Made by a program: the position numbers and the translations under genes. Shown here one piece after another: positions 21,966 through 29,139 of a DNA stretch of 64,000 nt; position 1 is the first letter of the stretch; each line of letters opens with the position of its first letter. Location: contig NZ_CP032674.1 in the NCBI RefSeq assembly GCF_021730305.1, positions 1,163,001-1,227,000 of the forward strand. The letters are read 5' to 3'. Source of the DNA: Xanthobacter sp. YC-JY1. GTDB taxonomy: Bacteria > Pseudomonadota > Alphaproteobacteria > Rhizobiales > Xanthobacteraceae. The notes under the pieces were generated by a model. That model was given only the letters and a program-made list of their open reading frames with translations. It had not been told where the DNA came from and made no database searches.

Positions 21966-22734
21966 ATGAAGCCGGACACATCGCGTTGGCGCGATAGCGC
22001 CAGCTACGATTATTTCGACGACCTCTCCGTCGAAGGCCTCGCCTGGGAATGCCTGCGCCGGGACGAGACCTACCAGGACCACTACCAGTCCCTCGTGAAG
22101 GCCGGCTCGGATGCCGACCCGCTCCCCCGGGAGGTGGAGCAGCGCTGGGGGCTGCGATTTCGCCGCGCGGCCATCTCTCTCCGCCGTGGAACAGAACGTC
22201 CCGTGGTCGCCGGTGGTCGATCCGGCCATCGTGCTTCTTGCCCAACAGCCCGCGTTTCTTCCGGGCGCGCCCAGCGTGTCGTTCGGCGGCATGGTTGCGC
22301 CGCGCGATAGCACCGAGGGACGATACTGGGTCCATGGTCCGGCACCCCATGCCGCGCAGGTGCTGCTGCTGACCGGGACTCGCCCCGACACGCCACTGGC
22401 GGCATTGATCCCGCTGGATGCGGACACCATAGGGCGGATGGAAGCGCTGACCCGCTTCTGGCGTGCTGTCGAGGGTCGGCCATTGATCCCCGACACCCGC
22501 GTTACCGCCCAGCAGCGTGGCCGACTGCGCACCATGATGCTGGCGGCCGATGGTCGGGCGAACGGCGCCAGCTATCGCGACATCGCCGCGGTCCTTTACG
22601 GCCCCAAGCGCGTTGCGTCCGAGCCCTGGAAAACCTCGGCGCTGCGCGACAAGGTCATCGGCCTCGTCAAAGGCGGCCTCGCCATGATCGGCGGCGGATA
22701 TCTCAAGCTCCTGCGTCATCGCAGAAGACCATAG
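21966..22734 (+). CDS. fseA: FseA-like activator encoded in two frames (+1 shift)
   Basis: The first frame starts at 21966 (MKPDTSRWRDSASYDYFDDL, DUF6499-type) and would stop at 22310. The second, in the +1 frame, carries the DUF2285 half and ends at 22734. Family continuity demands WGLRF from frame one followed by AARPSLSAVEQNVPW from frame two. The join is at CGA TTT C GCC (22155-22164), where skipping the C at 22161 restores the protein (about 255 aa). In ICEMlSymR7A, FseA is produced by programmed +1 ribosomal frameshifting between msi172 and msi171 and activates excisionase and transfer genes, and the arrangement here is equivalent. The C-terminal part shows RANGASYRDIAAVLYGPKRV and EPWKTSALRDKVIGLVKGG. 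A plain frameshift mutation or sequencing error is the alternative. Confidence 0.75.
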
Positions 22735-22874
22735 CCGCATCGGCGGCATCCTGAGGGTGGGGATTTTCGCCCCCCCAAACTTCCCCATCCCCCTCGACGG
22801 CTGCCCTTCGCCACCGTGATCGCCATCCGCCGCTGATGACCAGCGGCCCGAGATCGCCCACGGAGGTTCGATCC

Positions 22875-23156
22875 ATGCGACCCGACGCTGTCCCGCTGCC
22901 GCCACGCTACTTGCGCACCAAGGAAGCCGCCGTCTTCCTCAGCCTGTCGCCCCGGACGCTCGAAAAGCACCGCACCTACGGAACCGGTCCCGCCTATCGC
23001 AAGCTCGGCGGTCGCGTCGTCTATGCCATCGAGGATCTGCAGGCCTGGGTCGCCCGCGGCGCGGTCACCTCCACCTCCGATCCCCGCGGCTCGATCCTGC
23101 CGGCCAAGCGCCAGGGCCTGCCTGGCCTTGCCGAGCCCCACCGCTTCGCACGCTGA
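22875..23156 (+). CDS. rdfS: AlpA/MerR-like HTH, recombination directionality factor
   Basis: This 93-aa protein has a winged-helix excisionase-type domain in its first 65 residues: YLRTKEAAVFLSLSPRTLEK, then HRTYGTGPAYRKLGGRVVYA and IEDLQAWV. GGAGG lies upstream and supports the ATG at 22875. In ICEMlSymR7A the factor RdfS, switched on by FseA, directs the integrase to excise the ICE; this gene is next to the fseA-like gene and before repA, the position expected of such a factor. Helix-turn-helix proteins of this group can also act as ordinary regulators of rep genes. Confidence 0.65.
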   Translation: MRPDAVPLPPRYLRTKEAAVFLSLSPRTLEKHRTYGTGPAYRKLGGRVVYAIEDLQAWVARGAVTSTSDPRGSILPAKRQGLPGLAEPHRFAR

Positions 23157-23171
23157 TCGGAGCCCTTCTCC

Positions 23172-24326
23172 ATGGCGGCGCGGCATCACTCCCAGCCGGA
23201 GCGCGGACAGCTCGATCTGTTCCGCGCGCTTCCCGGCGCGTTCGCGCCACGAGATGCGCAGGATCTCATGGCCTATCCCTTCTTCTCCCTCTCCAAGACC
23301 CATCGCATCGCGCCCATCGATTTTGCCGCCGGCGATGTCTCCATCCGGGTCGAGGCCGTGCCTGACCACGGCATGGCGACCATCTGGGACGCCGACATCC
23401 TGATCTGGGCGGCGAGCCAGATCGTGGAGGCCCGCGACGCTGGCCTGCGCACGTCGCGCTTCGTGGTCGCCACCCCCTATGAGATCCTCAGGTTCGTGGG
23501 GCGCGGCACCTCGCTGCGGGACTATCAGCGCATGAAGGCGGCGCTCGACCGGCTGCAATCCACCACCGTGTCCACCTCGATCCGCCAGCGGGCCGAGGGA
23601 CGGCGCCATCGCTTCTCCTGGATCAACGAGTGGAAGGAGCGCACCGACCGGGATGGCAGACCCGCGGGAATCGAGCTCATCGTCCCCGACTGGTTTTATT
23701 GCGCCATCGTGGAGGACGCCCTCGTCCTCACCATCGACCGGGCCTATTTCGAGCTAACGGGCGGGTTGGAGCGCTGGCTCTACCGGCTGGTGCGCAAGCA
23801 CGGCGGCCGCCAGCACGCCGGCTGGCGCTTCGACTTCCGCCACCTCCACCTGAAATCGGGCAGCCTCTCGCCCTTCAAGCGCTTCGCCTTCGAGCTCAGG
23901 GACATCATTCGCCGCCAGCCGCTGCCCGGCTACACCCTGTTCCTGGAGTGTGACGCGGGTGCGCGCGCGCTGCTCGCTTTCGAGCCGGCCTGTGGACGAC
24001 CTGTGAATCCCTTCGTGCCATCGGGAACCCGGTGCCACGTGCCATCAGGAACTGGCCCCTCGTGCTTTCGGGAACCGAAACAGGGGTTAACCCCAAGCCC
24101 GAAAACGCAAAATCGCACCCCTAACTTAGAGTCTAACATAGACTCTAACCTTAAAAGGCGCGCGGGCGATGTGGACAATCGCACTCAGCCGGCCCGAAAA
24201 CCTGCCCACCTGCGCACCTCTAAAGATCAACGTCTTCCGTCTTTCCGTAAAGACGGATTTCAGGCGCCAGAACCTCTTTCCGCAACCGAGACGATGCCTG
24301 CCGACACATCGGGAGGCCCGCGATGA
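23172..24326 (+). CDS. repA: RepA-type replication initiator
   Basis: This 384-aa protein is of the alphaproteobacterial RepA/TrfA-like initiator group found on plasmids and ICEs. Conserved stretches are MAYPFFSLSKTHRIAPIDF (about residues 33-52), VPDHGMATIWDADILIWAASQI (about 63-84), RDYQRMKAALDRLQSTTV and DWFYCAIVEDALVLTIDRAYF. The last ~100 residues form a low-complexity linker encoded by locally AT-richer DNA with a perfect palindrome. Its stop overlaps the parA start (ATGA). An ICE with its own replication initiator and ParA can be maintained after excision. The start at 23172 follows a short gap after rdfS. Confidence 0.85.
   Translation: MAARHHSQPERGQLDLFRALPGAFAPRDAQDLMAYPFFSLSKTHRIAPIDFAAGDVSIRVEAVPDHGMATIWDADILIWAASQIVEARDAGLRTSRFVVATPYEILRFVGRGTSLRDYQRMKAALDRLQSTTVSTSIRQRAEGRRHRFSWINEWKERTDRDGRPAGIELIVPDWFYCAIVEDALVLTIDRAYFELTGGLERWLYRLVRKHGGRQHAGWRFDFRHLHLKSGSLSPFKRFAFELRDIIRRQPLPGYTLFLECDAGARALLAFEPACGRPVNPFVPSGTRCHVPSGTGPSCFREPKQGLTPSPKTQNRTPNLESNIDSNLKRRAGDVDNRTQPARKPAHLRTSKDQRLPSFRKDGFQAPEPLSATETMPADTSGGPR
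24126..24148. promoter_or_regulatory. Perfect 10-bp palindrome inside repA
   Basis: TTAGAGTCTA-ACA-TAGACTCTAA lies in the 3' part of repA within a stretch of unusually low GC, followed by CCTTAAAAGG, itself palindromic. The encoded peptide is a linker (TPNLESNIDSNLKRRAG), so the base sequence rather than the protein may be under selection. Candidate roles are an origin element, a RepA- or ParA-binding site, or the promoter-operator for parA. Confidence 0.5.
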
Positions 24327-24976
24327 TCGTCGCGCTGCTCAATCAGAAGGGCGGTGTCGGCAAGACGACGCTCGCTTTGCATCTCGCCGGGGCGTGGGCG
24401 AACCGCGGTCAGCGCGTCACGCTCATCGATGCGGATCCCCAGGGCTCCGCCCTCGACTGGTCGCAGCAACGCAGTCGCGAGGGCCTGCCACGCCTGTTCG
24501 GCGTCGTCGGGCTGGCACGAGACACGTTGCACCGCGAAGCTCCCGAGTTGGCACGCCATGCCGACATGATCGTCATCGACGGGCCACCGCGCGTGGCCGG
24601 TCTGATGCGCTCGGCGCTCCTCGCCGCCGATCTCGTGCTGATCCCGGTGCAGCCCTCGCCCCTCGATGGTTGGGCCTCCGCGGAGATGCTCGCGCTCCTG
24701 AATGAGGCGCGCATCTACCGGCCGGAACTGGCAGCACGCTTCGTGCTGAACCGCTGCGGCACCCGCACTGTGCTCGCCCGCGAGACCGCCGAGACACTGG
24801 CGGATCACGATCCGCCCGTGCTCGCAACCACCATCGGCCAGCGCGTCGCCTTCGCCATGTCCGCCCAGTCCGGGCGGCTCGTCAGCGAGCTCGACGAAGG
24901 TGGCCCGGCTGCGCGCGAGATCACGGCGCTGGCGGCGGAGATCGCCGGTCTCGCGGGTCCGAGACGCCTGCCATGA
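24323..24976 (+). CDS. parA: ParA-family partition ATPase
   Basis: This 217-aa small ParA has the deviant Walker A motif LLNQKGGVGKTTLALHLA (about residues 5-22), LIDADPQGSALDWS (about 36-49), and a Walker B-like MIVIDGPPR (about 80-88). The C-terminal region EMLALLNEARIYRPELAARF is as in the single-domain ParA/Soj group. It overlaps repA at its start and the next gene at its end (both ATGA-type), so the three are translationally coupled. Such small ParAs move plasmid copies or protein cargo using a short ribbon-helix-helix partner, and one is encoded next. Confidence 0.9.
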   Translation: MIVALLNQKGGVGKTTLALHLAGAWANRGQRVTLIDADPQGSALDWSQQRSREGLPRLFGVVGLARDTLHREAPELARHADMIVIDGPPRVAGLMRSALLAADLVLIPVQPSPLDGWASAEMLALLNEARIYRPELAARFVLNRCGTRTVLARETAETLADHDPPVLATTIGQRVAFAMSAQSGRLVSELDEGGPAAREITALAAEIAGLAGPRRLP

Positions 24977-25227
24977 GCGCGCCACCGATCCGCAAGGGCT
25001 TCGCCGCGCGCCCGGCTGATCCGGAGCGCTGGATCAAGGCCGCCGAGGCCAAACCGGCAGGTGATGGCTCATCCGGCGCCTTTACCGCGCGGCTCACCAT
25101 CGACGTCACGCCCGACCTGCGCGGGCGGATCAAGATCGCCGCCTTCAGTCGCGGCCAGACCGTCGCGGACATGCTCCGCGATCTCCTCGCCCGAGAATTT
25201 CCCCCGACATCAGGAGAGGCCTCATGA
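24973..25227 (+). CDS. Small RHH-like partner of ParA
   Basis: This 84-aa protein has a flexible N terminus (about residues 1-35), then SGAFTARLTIDVTPDLRGRI and KIAAFSRGQTVADMLRDLLA, the strand-helix-helix pattern of ribbon-helix-helix DNA-binding proteins. It is coupled to parA by a 4-base overlap and to the next gene by another. In small ParA systems a gene in this position supplies the centromere-binding partner; that role is inferred. Confidence 0.7.
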   Translation: MSAPPIRKGFAARPADPERWIKAAEAKPAGDGSSGAFTARLTIDVTPDLRGRIKIAAFSRGQTVADMLRDLLAREFPPTSGEAS

Positions 25228-25754
25228 TGAGCCCGCCGGTGCCATCCTCGGTTCCCAAGCCTATCGTCCCGTCACCCGCCGCGCCGACATCAGATCCGCT
25301 CACCCATGTGGAACTCACCTGGATCGAGAAGCGGATCGAGAACTGGATCCGCTTCGGCCGGCCCGTCCATGCGCAAGCCCTCGACCGCAGCCGCCGCATC
25401 GTATCGTTTGCACCCGGGACGATCTTCGCCTTCGTCCGATGGGCGGCAAACGACTTCGGCACCGTGGTGTCGCGCATCGACATCGTGCGCGCCGTCGCAC
25501 CCGGCGAGGCCTACCAGACGCTTCCCTTCGTGCGACCGGGTGGCGAGATCCTGCTGCGCGTCGATGGCTGGCCGAAGGTGGAGAAGGTGCTCCAGCACGT
25601 GGATGCCATCGATACCCTCGGCATCCATGGCGCAGACGTGGCGCCGGACCATTGGCGTCACGTTCACAACCGCCTGGCGGCCGGCCACACGCCCCGAACT
25701 TACACGGTCGAGCGCCATGCGGCGTGGCTGAAGCGGCGGGAGTGCGAGGAATGA
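25224..25754 (+). CDS. DUF2840 domain protein
   Basis: This 176-aa protein matches DUF2840, a family seen almost only in tra/trb regions of alphaproteobacterial ICEs. Recognisable parts are THVELTWIEKRIENWIRFGR, FAPGTIFAFVRWAANDFGTVVSRIDIVRA and the helical C terminus RTYTVERHAAWLKRRE. Function is unknown. It overlaps both neighbours by four bases in the chain repA-parA-RHH-DUF2840-traF, so all are likely expressed together as part of the excision and transfer module. Confidence 0.85.
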   Translation: MMSPPVPSSVPKPIVPSPAAPTSDPLTHVELTWIEKRIENWIRFGRPVHAQALDRSRRIVSFAPGTIFAFVRWAANDFGTVVSRIDIVRAVAPGEAYQTLPFVRPGGEILLRVDGWPKVEKVLQHVDAIDTLGIHGADVAPDHWRHVHNRLAAGHTPRTYTVERHAAWLKRRECEE

Positions 25755-26653
25755 CCCGCTTCGGCTACGTGATGGTCACCTACTTCTTTGTCATGGGCAC
25801 GGCAGTCGCTGTGTTCGTTCCGACACCGCTGAAGCTGGTGTGGAACGTCTCCGCAAGCGCGCCCATTGGGCTCTATGCCATCGAGCCGGCGCGCAGGCTC
25901 GAGGTCACGGACCTCCTGGCCATCACGCAGCAGGCGGCGCTCGCCCGTTTCCTGGTGGAGCGCGGCTATGTGGGCGCGGGCGTCCCATTGATGAAGCGCG
26001 TGGCGGCGCTTCCCGGACAGGAAGTCTGCCGCAAGGACCGCACCATCACCGTCGATGGCGTGGCTTACGGCGAGGCGCTGGAGCGCGACAGTATCGGCCG
26101 TCCCCTGCCGGTCTGGCGCGGCTGTCGGCGCATCGCGGAAGGCGAGCTCTTCCTCATGAACTTCGACGTGCCGGACAGTCTCGACGGACGGTATTTCGGG
26201 CCACTGCCCGCAAGCACCGTGATCGGCCGCGCCGTGCCGTGCCGATCTACACCGACGAGGCTGGCGACGGGCACTTTGTCTGGCGCGCGCCGACGCGCTG
26301 AGCGCCACCGACCATCTCCACCTTCATCACACCTCGAGAGGCCGTCATGCTGCGGGCCATACTGTTTTCTTGCGCCTGCGATGGCGTACACGCATCGATG
26401 CGAGTGCTCATTTGCCCCCGTGCGCTGGTGCTTCTTCTCCTTTCCGGAGTGCCCTGCGCCTGGCCAACAACAGCCATGGCGGCGGAAACACGAGGGCCAC
26501 AGACCCCACCTTCGCCGAGCGATCGCTACGCCGATTTCATCGCGGAGGCGGCGGAGCGTTTCGACATTCCCGCAGCCTGGATCCGGACCGTCATGCGCGC
26601 CGAAAGCGACGGCGACGCGCGCTCGACCTCGTCCAAAGGCGCAATGGGGCTGA
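25751..26653 (+). CDS. traF: TraF-like S26 signal peptidase with 3' frameshift
   Basis: The N-terminal ~160 residues match TraF, the S26-family serine protease that matures and cyclises conjugative pilin. It has one membrane anchor (TYFFVMGTAVAVFVP), the catalytic Ser region NVSASAPIGLYAIEP and the general-base Lys in LMKRVAALPGQEVC. Near 26233-26244 the sequence GCCGTGCCGTGCCG contains a GCCGT duplication of 5 bases. Removing one copy gives GRAVPIYTDEAGDGHFVWRA and a stop at 26301, a normal 181-aa TraF. As sequenced, the frame runs on through unrelated sequence to 26653, overlapping the next gene. The catalytic part is intact, so partial activity is possible. Confidence 0.8.
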   Translation: MTRFGYVMVTYFFVMGTAVAVFVPTPLKLVWNVSASAPIGLYAIEPARRLEVTDLLAITQQAALARFLVERGYVGAGVPLMKRVAALPGQEVCRKDRTITVDGVAYGEALERDSIGRPLPVWRGCRRIAEGELFLMNFDVPDSLDGRYFGPLPASTVIGRAVPCRSTPTRLATGTLSGARRRAERHRPSPPSSHLERPSCCGPYCFLAPAMAYTHRCECSFAPVRWCFFSFPECPAPGQQQPWRRKHEGHRPHLRRAIATPISSRRRRSVSTFPQPGSGPSCAPKATATRARPRPKAQWG

Positions 26654-27132
26654 TGCAGATCATGCCGCAGACCTGGGCCGAACTGCGCATCCATTACGGT
26701 CTCGGCGAGGATCCCTACGACCCGCACGACAACATCGTGGCGGGCGCCGCCTATCTGCGGGAGCTATTCGACCGCTATGGCAATCCCGGCTTCCTCGCGG
26801 CCTACAATGCGGGGCCGGGCCGCTACGAGGCTTCGCGGAAAGGGCGCCCCCTGCCACCGGAGACGCGCGCCTATGTCGACAGGCTGGCGCCGGACATCGC
26901 GCGCGGAGAGGCTCAGCCCTCCTCGCCGACATCGCGCTCCACGCCGGCGGTCGAGACGCCATCCTGGGCTCAATCTCCAATCTTTGCGGTGCAGCCGATC
27001 CGCACGTCGGCTGCAGATCTGGCGTCACACGATCGCGTTCAGCCAGTGCCTGAGGTACGCGATATCTCAGCCATCGTTCCGCAGTCGGCGGCTCTGTTCG
27101 TCGCTCGTGGCGGCCTGGGAGGCGCGCCATGA
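26398..27132 (+). CDS. Lytic transglycosylase (VirB1-like)
   Basis: This protein of about 244 aa has a signal peptide (MRVLICPRALVLLLL, then a cleavage site near TAMAAE) and a lysozyme-like SLT domain. The catalytic Glu lies in RAESDGDARSTSS, followed by KGAMGLMQIMPQTW and LAAYNAGPGRYEASR, the full signature of the family. The enzyme opens peptidoglycan for the mating channel. A Pro/Ser-rich periplasmic tail follows. An upstream ATG at 26347 would spoil the signal peptide, so 26398 is preferred. It sits between traF and the relaxase gene as in related ICEs. Confidence 0.87.
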   Translation: MRVLICPRALVLLLLSGVPCAWPTTAMAAETRGPQTPPSPSDRYADFIAEAAERFDIPAAWIRTVMRAESDGDARSTSSKGAMGLMQIMPQTWAELRIHYGLGEDPYDPHDNIVAGAAYLRELFDRYGNPGFLAAYNAGPGRYEASRKGRPLPPETRAYVDRLAPDIARGEAQPSSPTSRSTPAVETPSWAQSPIFAVQPIRTSAADLASHDRVQPVPEVRDISAIVPQSAALFVARGGLGGAP

Positions 27133-27383
27133 CCGCGACGAGGCTCATTCGTATCCTGTCGGGCGATATCGTGGTCAGGCGAAGGTTTGGAGGGGAGACG
27201 CAGGAAACGACAGTTCGATGGCGAGATAAAAGGGCGCAAGGTGCGCTCCGGTCGGGCGGTTGTTTTTGCAGGGGGATTTCCATCCAAACGCACATTGCGC
27301 TGCAGATCTGCAATGTGCATCGAACGCTCAAGCCTCTAGTTTCATTGATGTTCTCCCACATTGCGGGGCTGCGTCATGGCTGA
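27129..27383 (+). CDS. Possible small protein preceding the relaxase
   Basis: An ATG at 27129 overlaps the transglycosylase stop (ATGA). It encodes MTATRLIRILSGDIVVRRRF, continuing GGETQETTVRWRDKRAQGAL, and then less convincing sequence that runs 8 bases into the relaxase gene. The coupling and the ordered first 40 residues favour a real gene. The remainder overlaps an inverted repeat that may belong to oriT. Confidence 0.4.
   Translation: MTATRLIRILSGDIVVRRRFGGETQETTVRWRDKRAQGALRSGGCFCRGISIQTHIALQICNVHRTLKPLVSLMFSHIAGLRHG
27290..27318. promoter_or_regulatory. Inverted repeat upstream of relaxase, oriT candidate
   Basis: GCACATTGC and GCAATGTGC form a perfect 9-bp inverted repeat around an 11-base loop, 58 bases before the relaxase ATG. 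The surrounding DNA is less GC-rich than the flanking genes. About 130 bases upstream, TATCCTGT (27152-27159) matches the IncP-type nick consensus YATCCTGY. Position next to the relaxase gene is the usual place for oriT. Confidence 0.4.
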
Positions 27384-29115
27384 TGAGCGTGAATTCCGCG
27401 TCCGCCCCGGCCGCATCCGCTCGACCCGCACGCAGCGGGCCCGCCCCTTCATCGCCCAAGCCCTTACGGCGGCCCAGAAGGCCGGCGGGCATGTCTCCCG
27501 ATCCGGCCGCATCTCCTCCGGCACCCACTCGCACTTCGGACGCGGCCGGGCGGCGAGCATCGTCGCCAATCGCTTGCTCACCGGGCGTTCGCGGATCGTT
27601 GTGATCAAGACCCGCGTGGTCCGGCATACGGCGAGGGCCACACCGTTCGTCGCGCACCTGAGTTATCTACGGCGAGAGGGCGTGACCCGGGACGGAGAGA
27701 AGGCGCGCCTGTTCGGGCCGAGCGCCGAGGACGGGAACGGCCGTGTCTTTGCGGAGCGCTGTACCGACGACCGGCACCATTTCCGCTTCATCGTGTCGCC
27801 CGAGGATGCGGCGGACATGGCCGACCTCCGGTCCTTCGCTCGCGACCTCATGGGCCAGATCGAGAAGGACCTCGGCACAAAGCTTGACTGGGTCGGGGTC
27901 GACCACTGGAACACCGACAATCCCCACCTCCACATATTGGTGCGGGGCCGGACCGATGACGGCCAGGACCTCGTCATCTCCCGTGACTACATCAAGGAGG
28001 GCATGCGCGCCCGTGCGCAGGATCTCGTCACCCAGGAGCTGGGGCCGCGTACCGACCTCGACATCCACCGCGCCGTCGAGCAGCAGGTGGAGGCTGACAG
28101 ATGGACCCAGCTCGATCGCCAGCTGATCCGCGACCAGCGCGAGGTTGGCGTCATTGACGTCGCGCGCGATGCCGATGGTGGGGCGGACGCTTTCCTGCCG
28201 ATGAAGGTCGGCCGGCTGCGCAAGCTCCAGGCCCTCGGCCTCGCCGATGAGATTGGCCCGGGCCAGTGGGTGATCGACGAGAAGGCCGAGGCGACGCTCC
28301 GTGCCCTCGGAGAGCGCGGCGACATCATCAAGCGGATGCACCGCGCGCTCAGCGACCAAGGTATCGAGCGCGGCACGGCAAGCTATGTGCTCGCCGGCGA
28401 GAACCTGGATGCTCCTATCATTGGTCGTCTCGTGGATCGAGGCCTCGATGACGAGCTGAAGGGTACGGTCTATGCCGTGGTGGATGGCATCGACGGACGG
28501 ACCCATCACATCCGACTGCCCGACCTCGAGGCGACTGGCGACGGCGCTCCCGGCTCCATCGTCGAACTCCGGAGGTTCGAGGATGGGCGGGGTCAGGCGC
28601 GGGTTGCGCTCGCGGTCCGCTCCGACCTCGACATCGAGCGGCAGATCACGGCCTCCGGCGCCACCTGGCTCGACCGGCAGGCGCTCAGCCGTGCGCCGGC
28701 GTCCCTGTCAAAGGGCGGCTTCGGCGCCGAGGTGCGCGGGGCGATGGAACGTCGCGCCGACCATCTGGTCCGGGAGGGGTTGGCCGAGCGTCAAGGCCAG
28801 CGCGTCACCTTCGCCCGTGACCTGATCGAGACGTTGCGCAAATGGGAGGTGGACGCTCTGGGCGGGAAGCTCGCTGCCGAGACCGGACGGCCGTTCAATC
28901 GATCTGGCGGGGGAGACTATGTCTCCGGCACCTACCGTCAGCGCTTTGCGCTGGCCTCGGGGCGCTTCGCCATGATCGACGACGGCCTCGGCTTCCAGCT
29001 CGTGCCCTGGACGCCTTCGCTGGAGAAGCAGCTGGGCAAGCACATCTCCGGCGTCGCCCGAACTGACGGCGGCATCGACTGGTCCTTCGGCCGCAAGCGC
29101 GGCCTCGGCCTCTGA
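27376..29115 (+). CDS. rlxS: DUF3363 relaxase (RlxS/VirD2-type)
   Basis: This conjugative relaxase of about 579 aa nicks oriT and pilots the strand. After a basic N terminus (RVRPGRIRSTRTQRARPF), the relaxase domain spans about residues 65-200, with the metal-binding His cluster visible in DDRHHFRFIVSPED and DHWNTDNPHLHILVRG. The nucleophilic Tyr is probably in FVAHLSYLRREG. The C-terminal DUF3363 region (about 250-579) includes GRLRKLQALGLADEIGPGQW and GTYRQRFALASGRFAMIDDGLGFQLVPW. The family is that of RlxS of ICEMlSymR7A. The ATG at 27376 (MADEREF) is preferred over 27361. It is followed by the coupling-protein gene after 24 bases. Confidence 0.9.
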   Translation: MADEREFRVRPGRIRSTRTQRARPFIAQALTAAQKAGGHVSRSGRISSGTHSHFGRGRAASIVANRLLTGRSRIVVIKTRVVRHTARATPFVAHLSYLRREGVTRDGEKARLFGPSAEDGNGRVFAERCTDDRHHFRFIVSPEDAADMADLRSFARDLMGQIEKDLGTKLDWVGVDHWNTDNPHLHILVRGRTDDGQDLVISRDYIKEGMRARAQDLVTQELGPRTDLDIHRAVEQQVEADRWTQLDRQLIRDQREVGVIDVARDADGGADAFLPMKVGRLRKLQALGLADEIGPGQWVIDEKAEATLRALGERGDIIKRMHRALSDQGIERGTASYVLAGENLDAPIIGRLVDRGLDDELKGTVYAVVDGIDGRTHHIRLPDLEATGDGAPGSIVELRRFEDGRGQARVALAVRSDLDIERQITASGATWLDRQALSRAPASLSKGGFGAEVRGAMERRADHLVREGLAERQGQRVTFARDLIETLRKWEVDALGGKLAAETGRPFNRSGGGDYVSGTYRQRFALASGRFAMIDDGLGFQLVPWTPSLEKQLGKHISGVARTDGGIDWSFGRKRGLGL

Positions 29116-29139
29116 CCTTAACCGTGAAGGGACCGCAGT

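Noticed and set aside
25061-25750. Upstream extension of the traF frame
   Set aside because: It overlaps the RHH and DUF2840 genes in another frame and has no TraF features. The ATG at 25751 is coupled to the DUF2840 stop.
26302-26653. traF 3' extension as a programmed frameshift or fusion
   Set aside because: No slippery heptamer is present; a GCCGT tandem duplication explains the frame change fully, and the extension has no conserved content.
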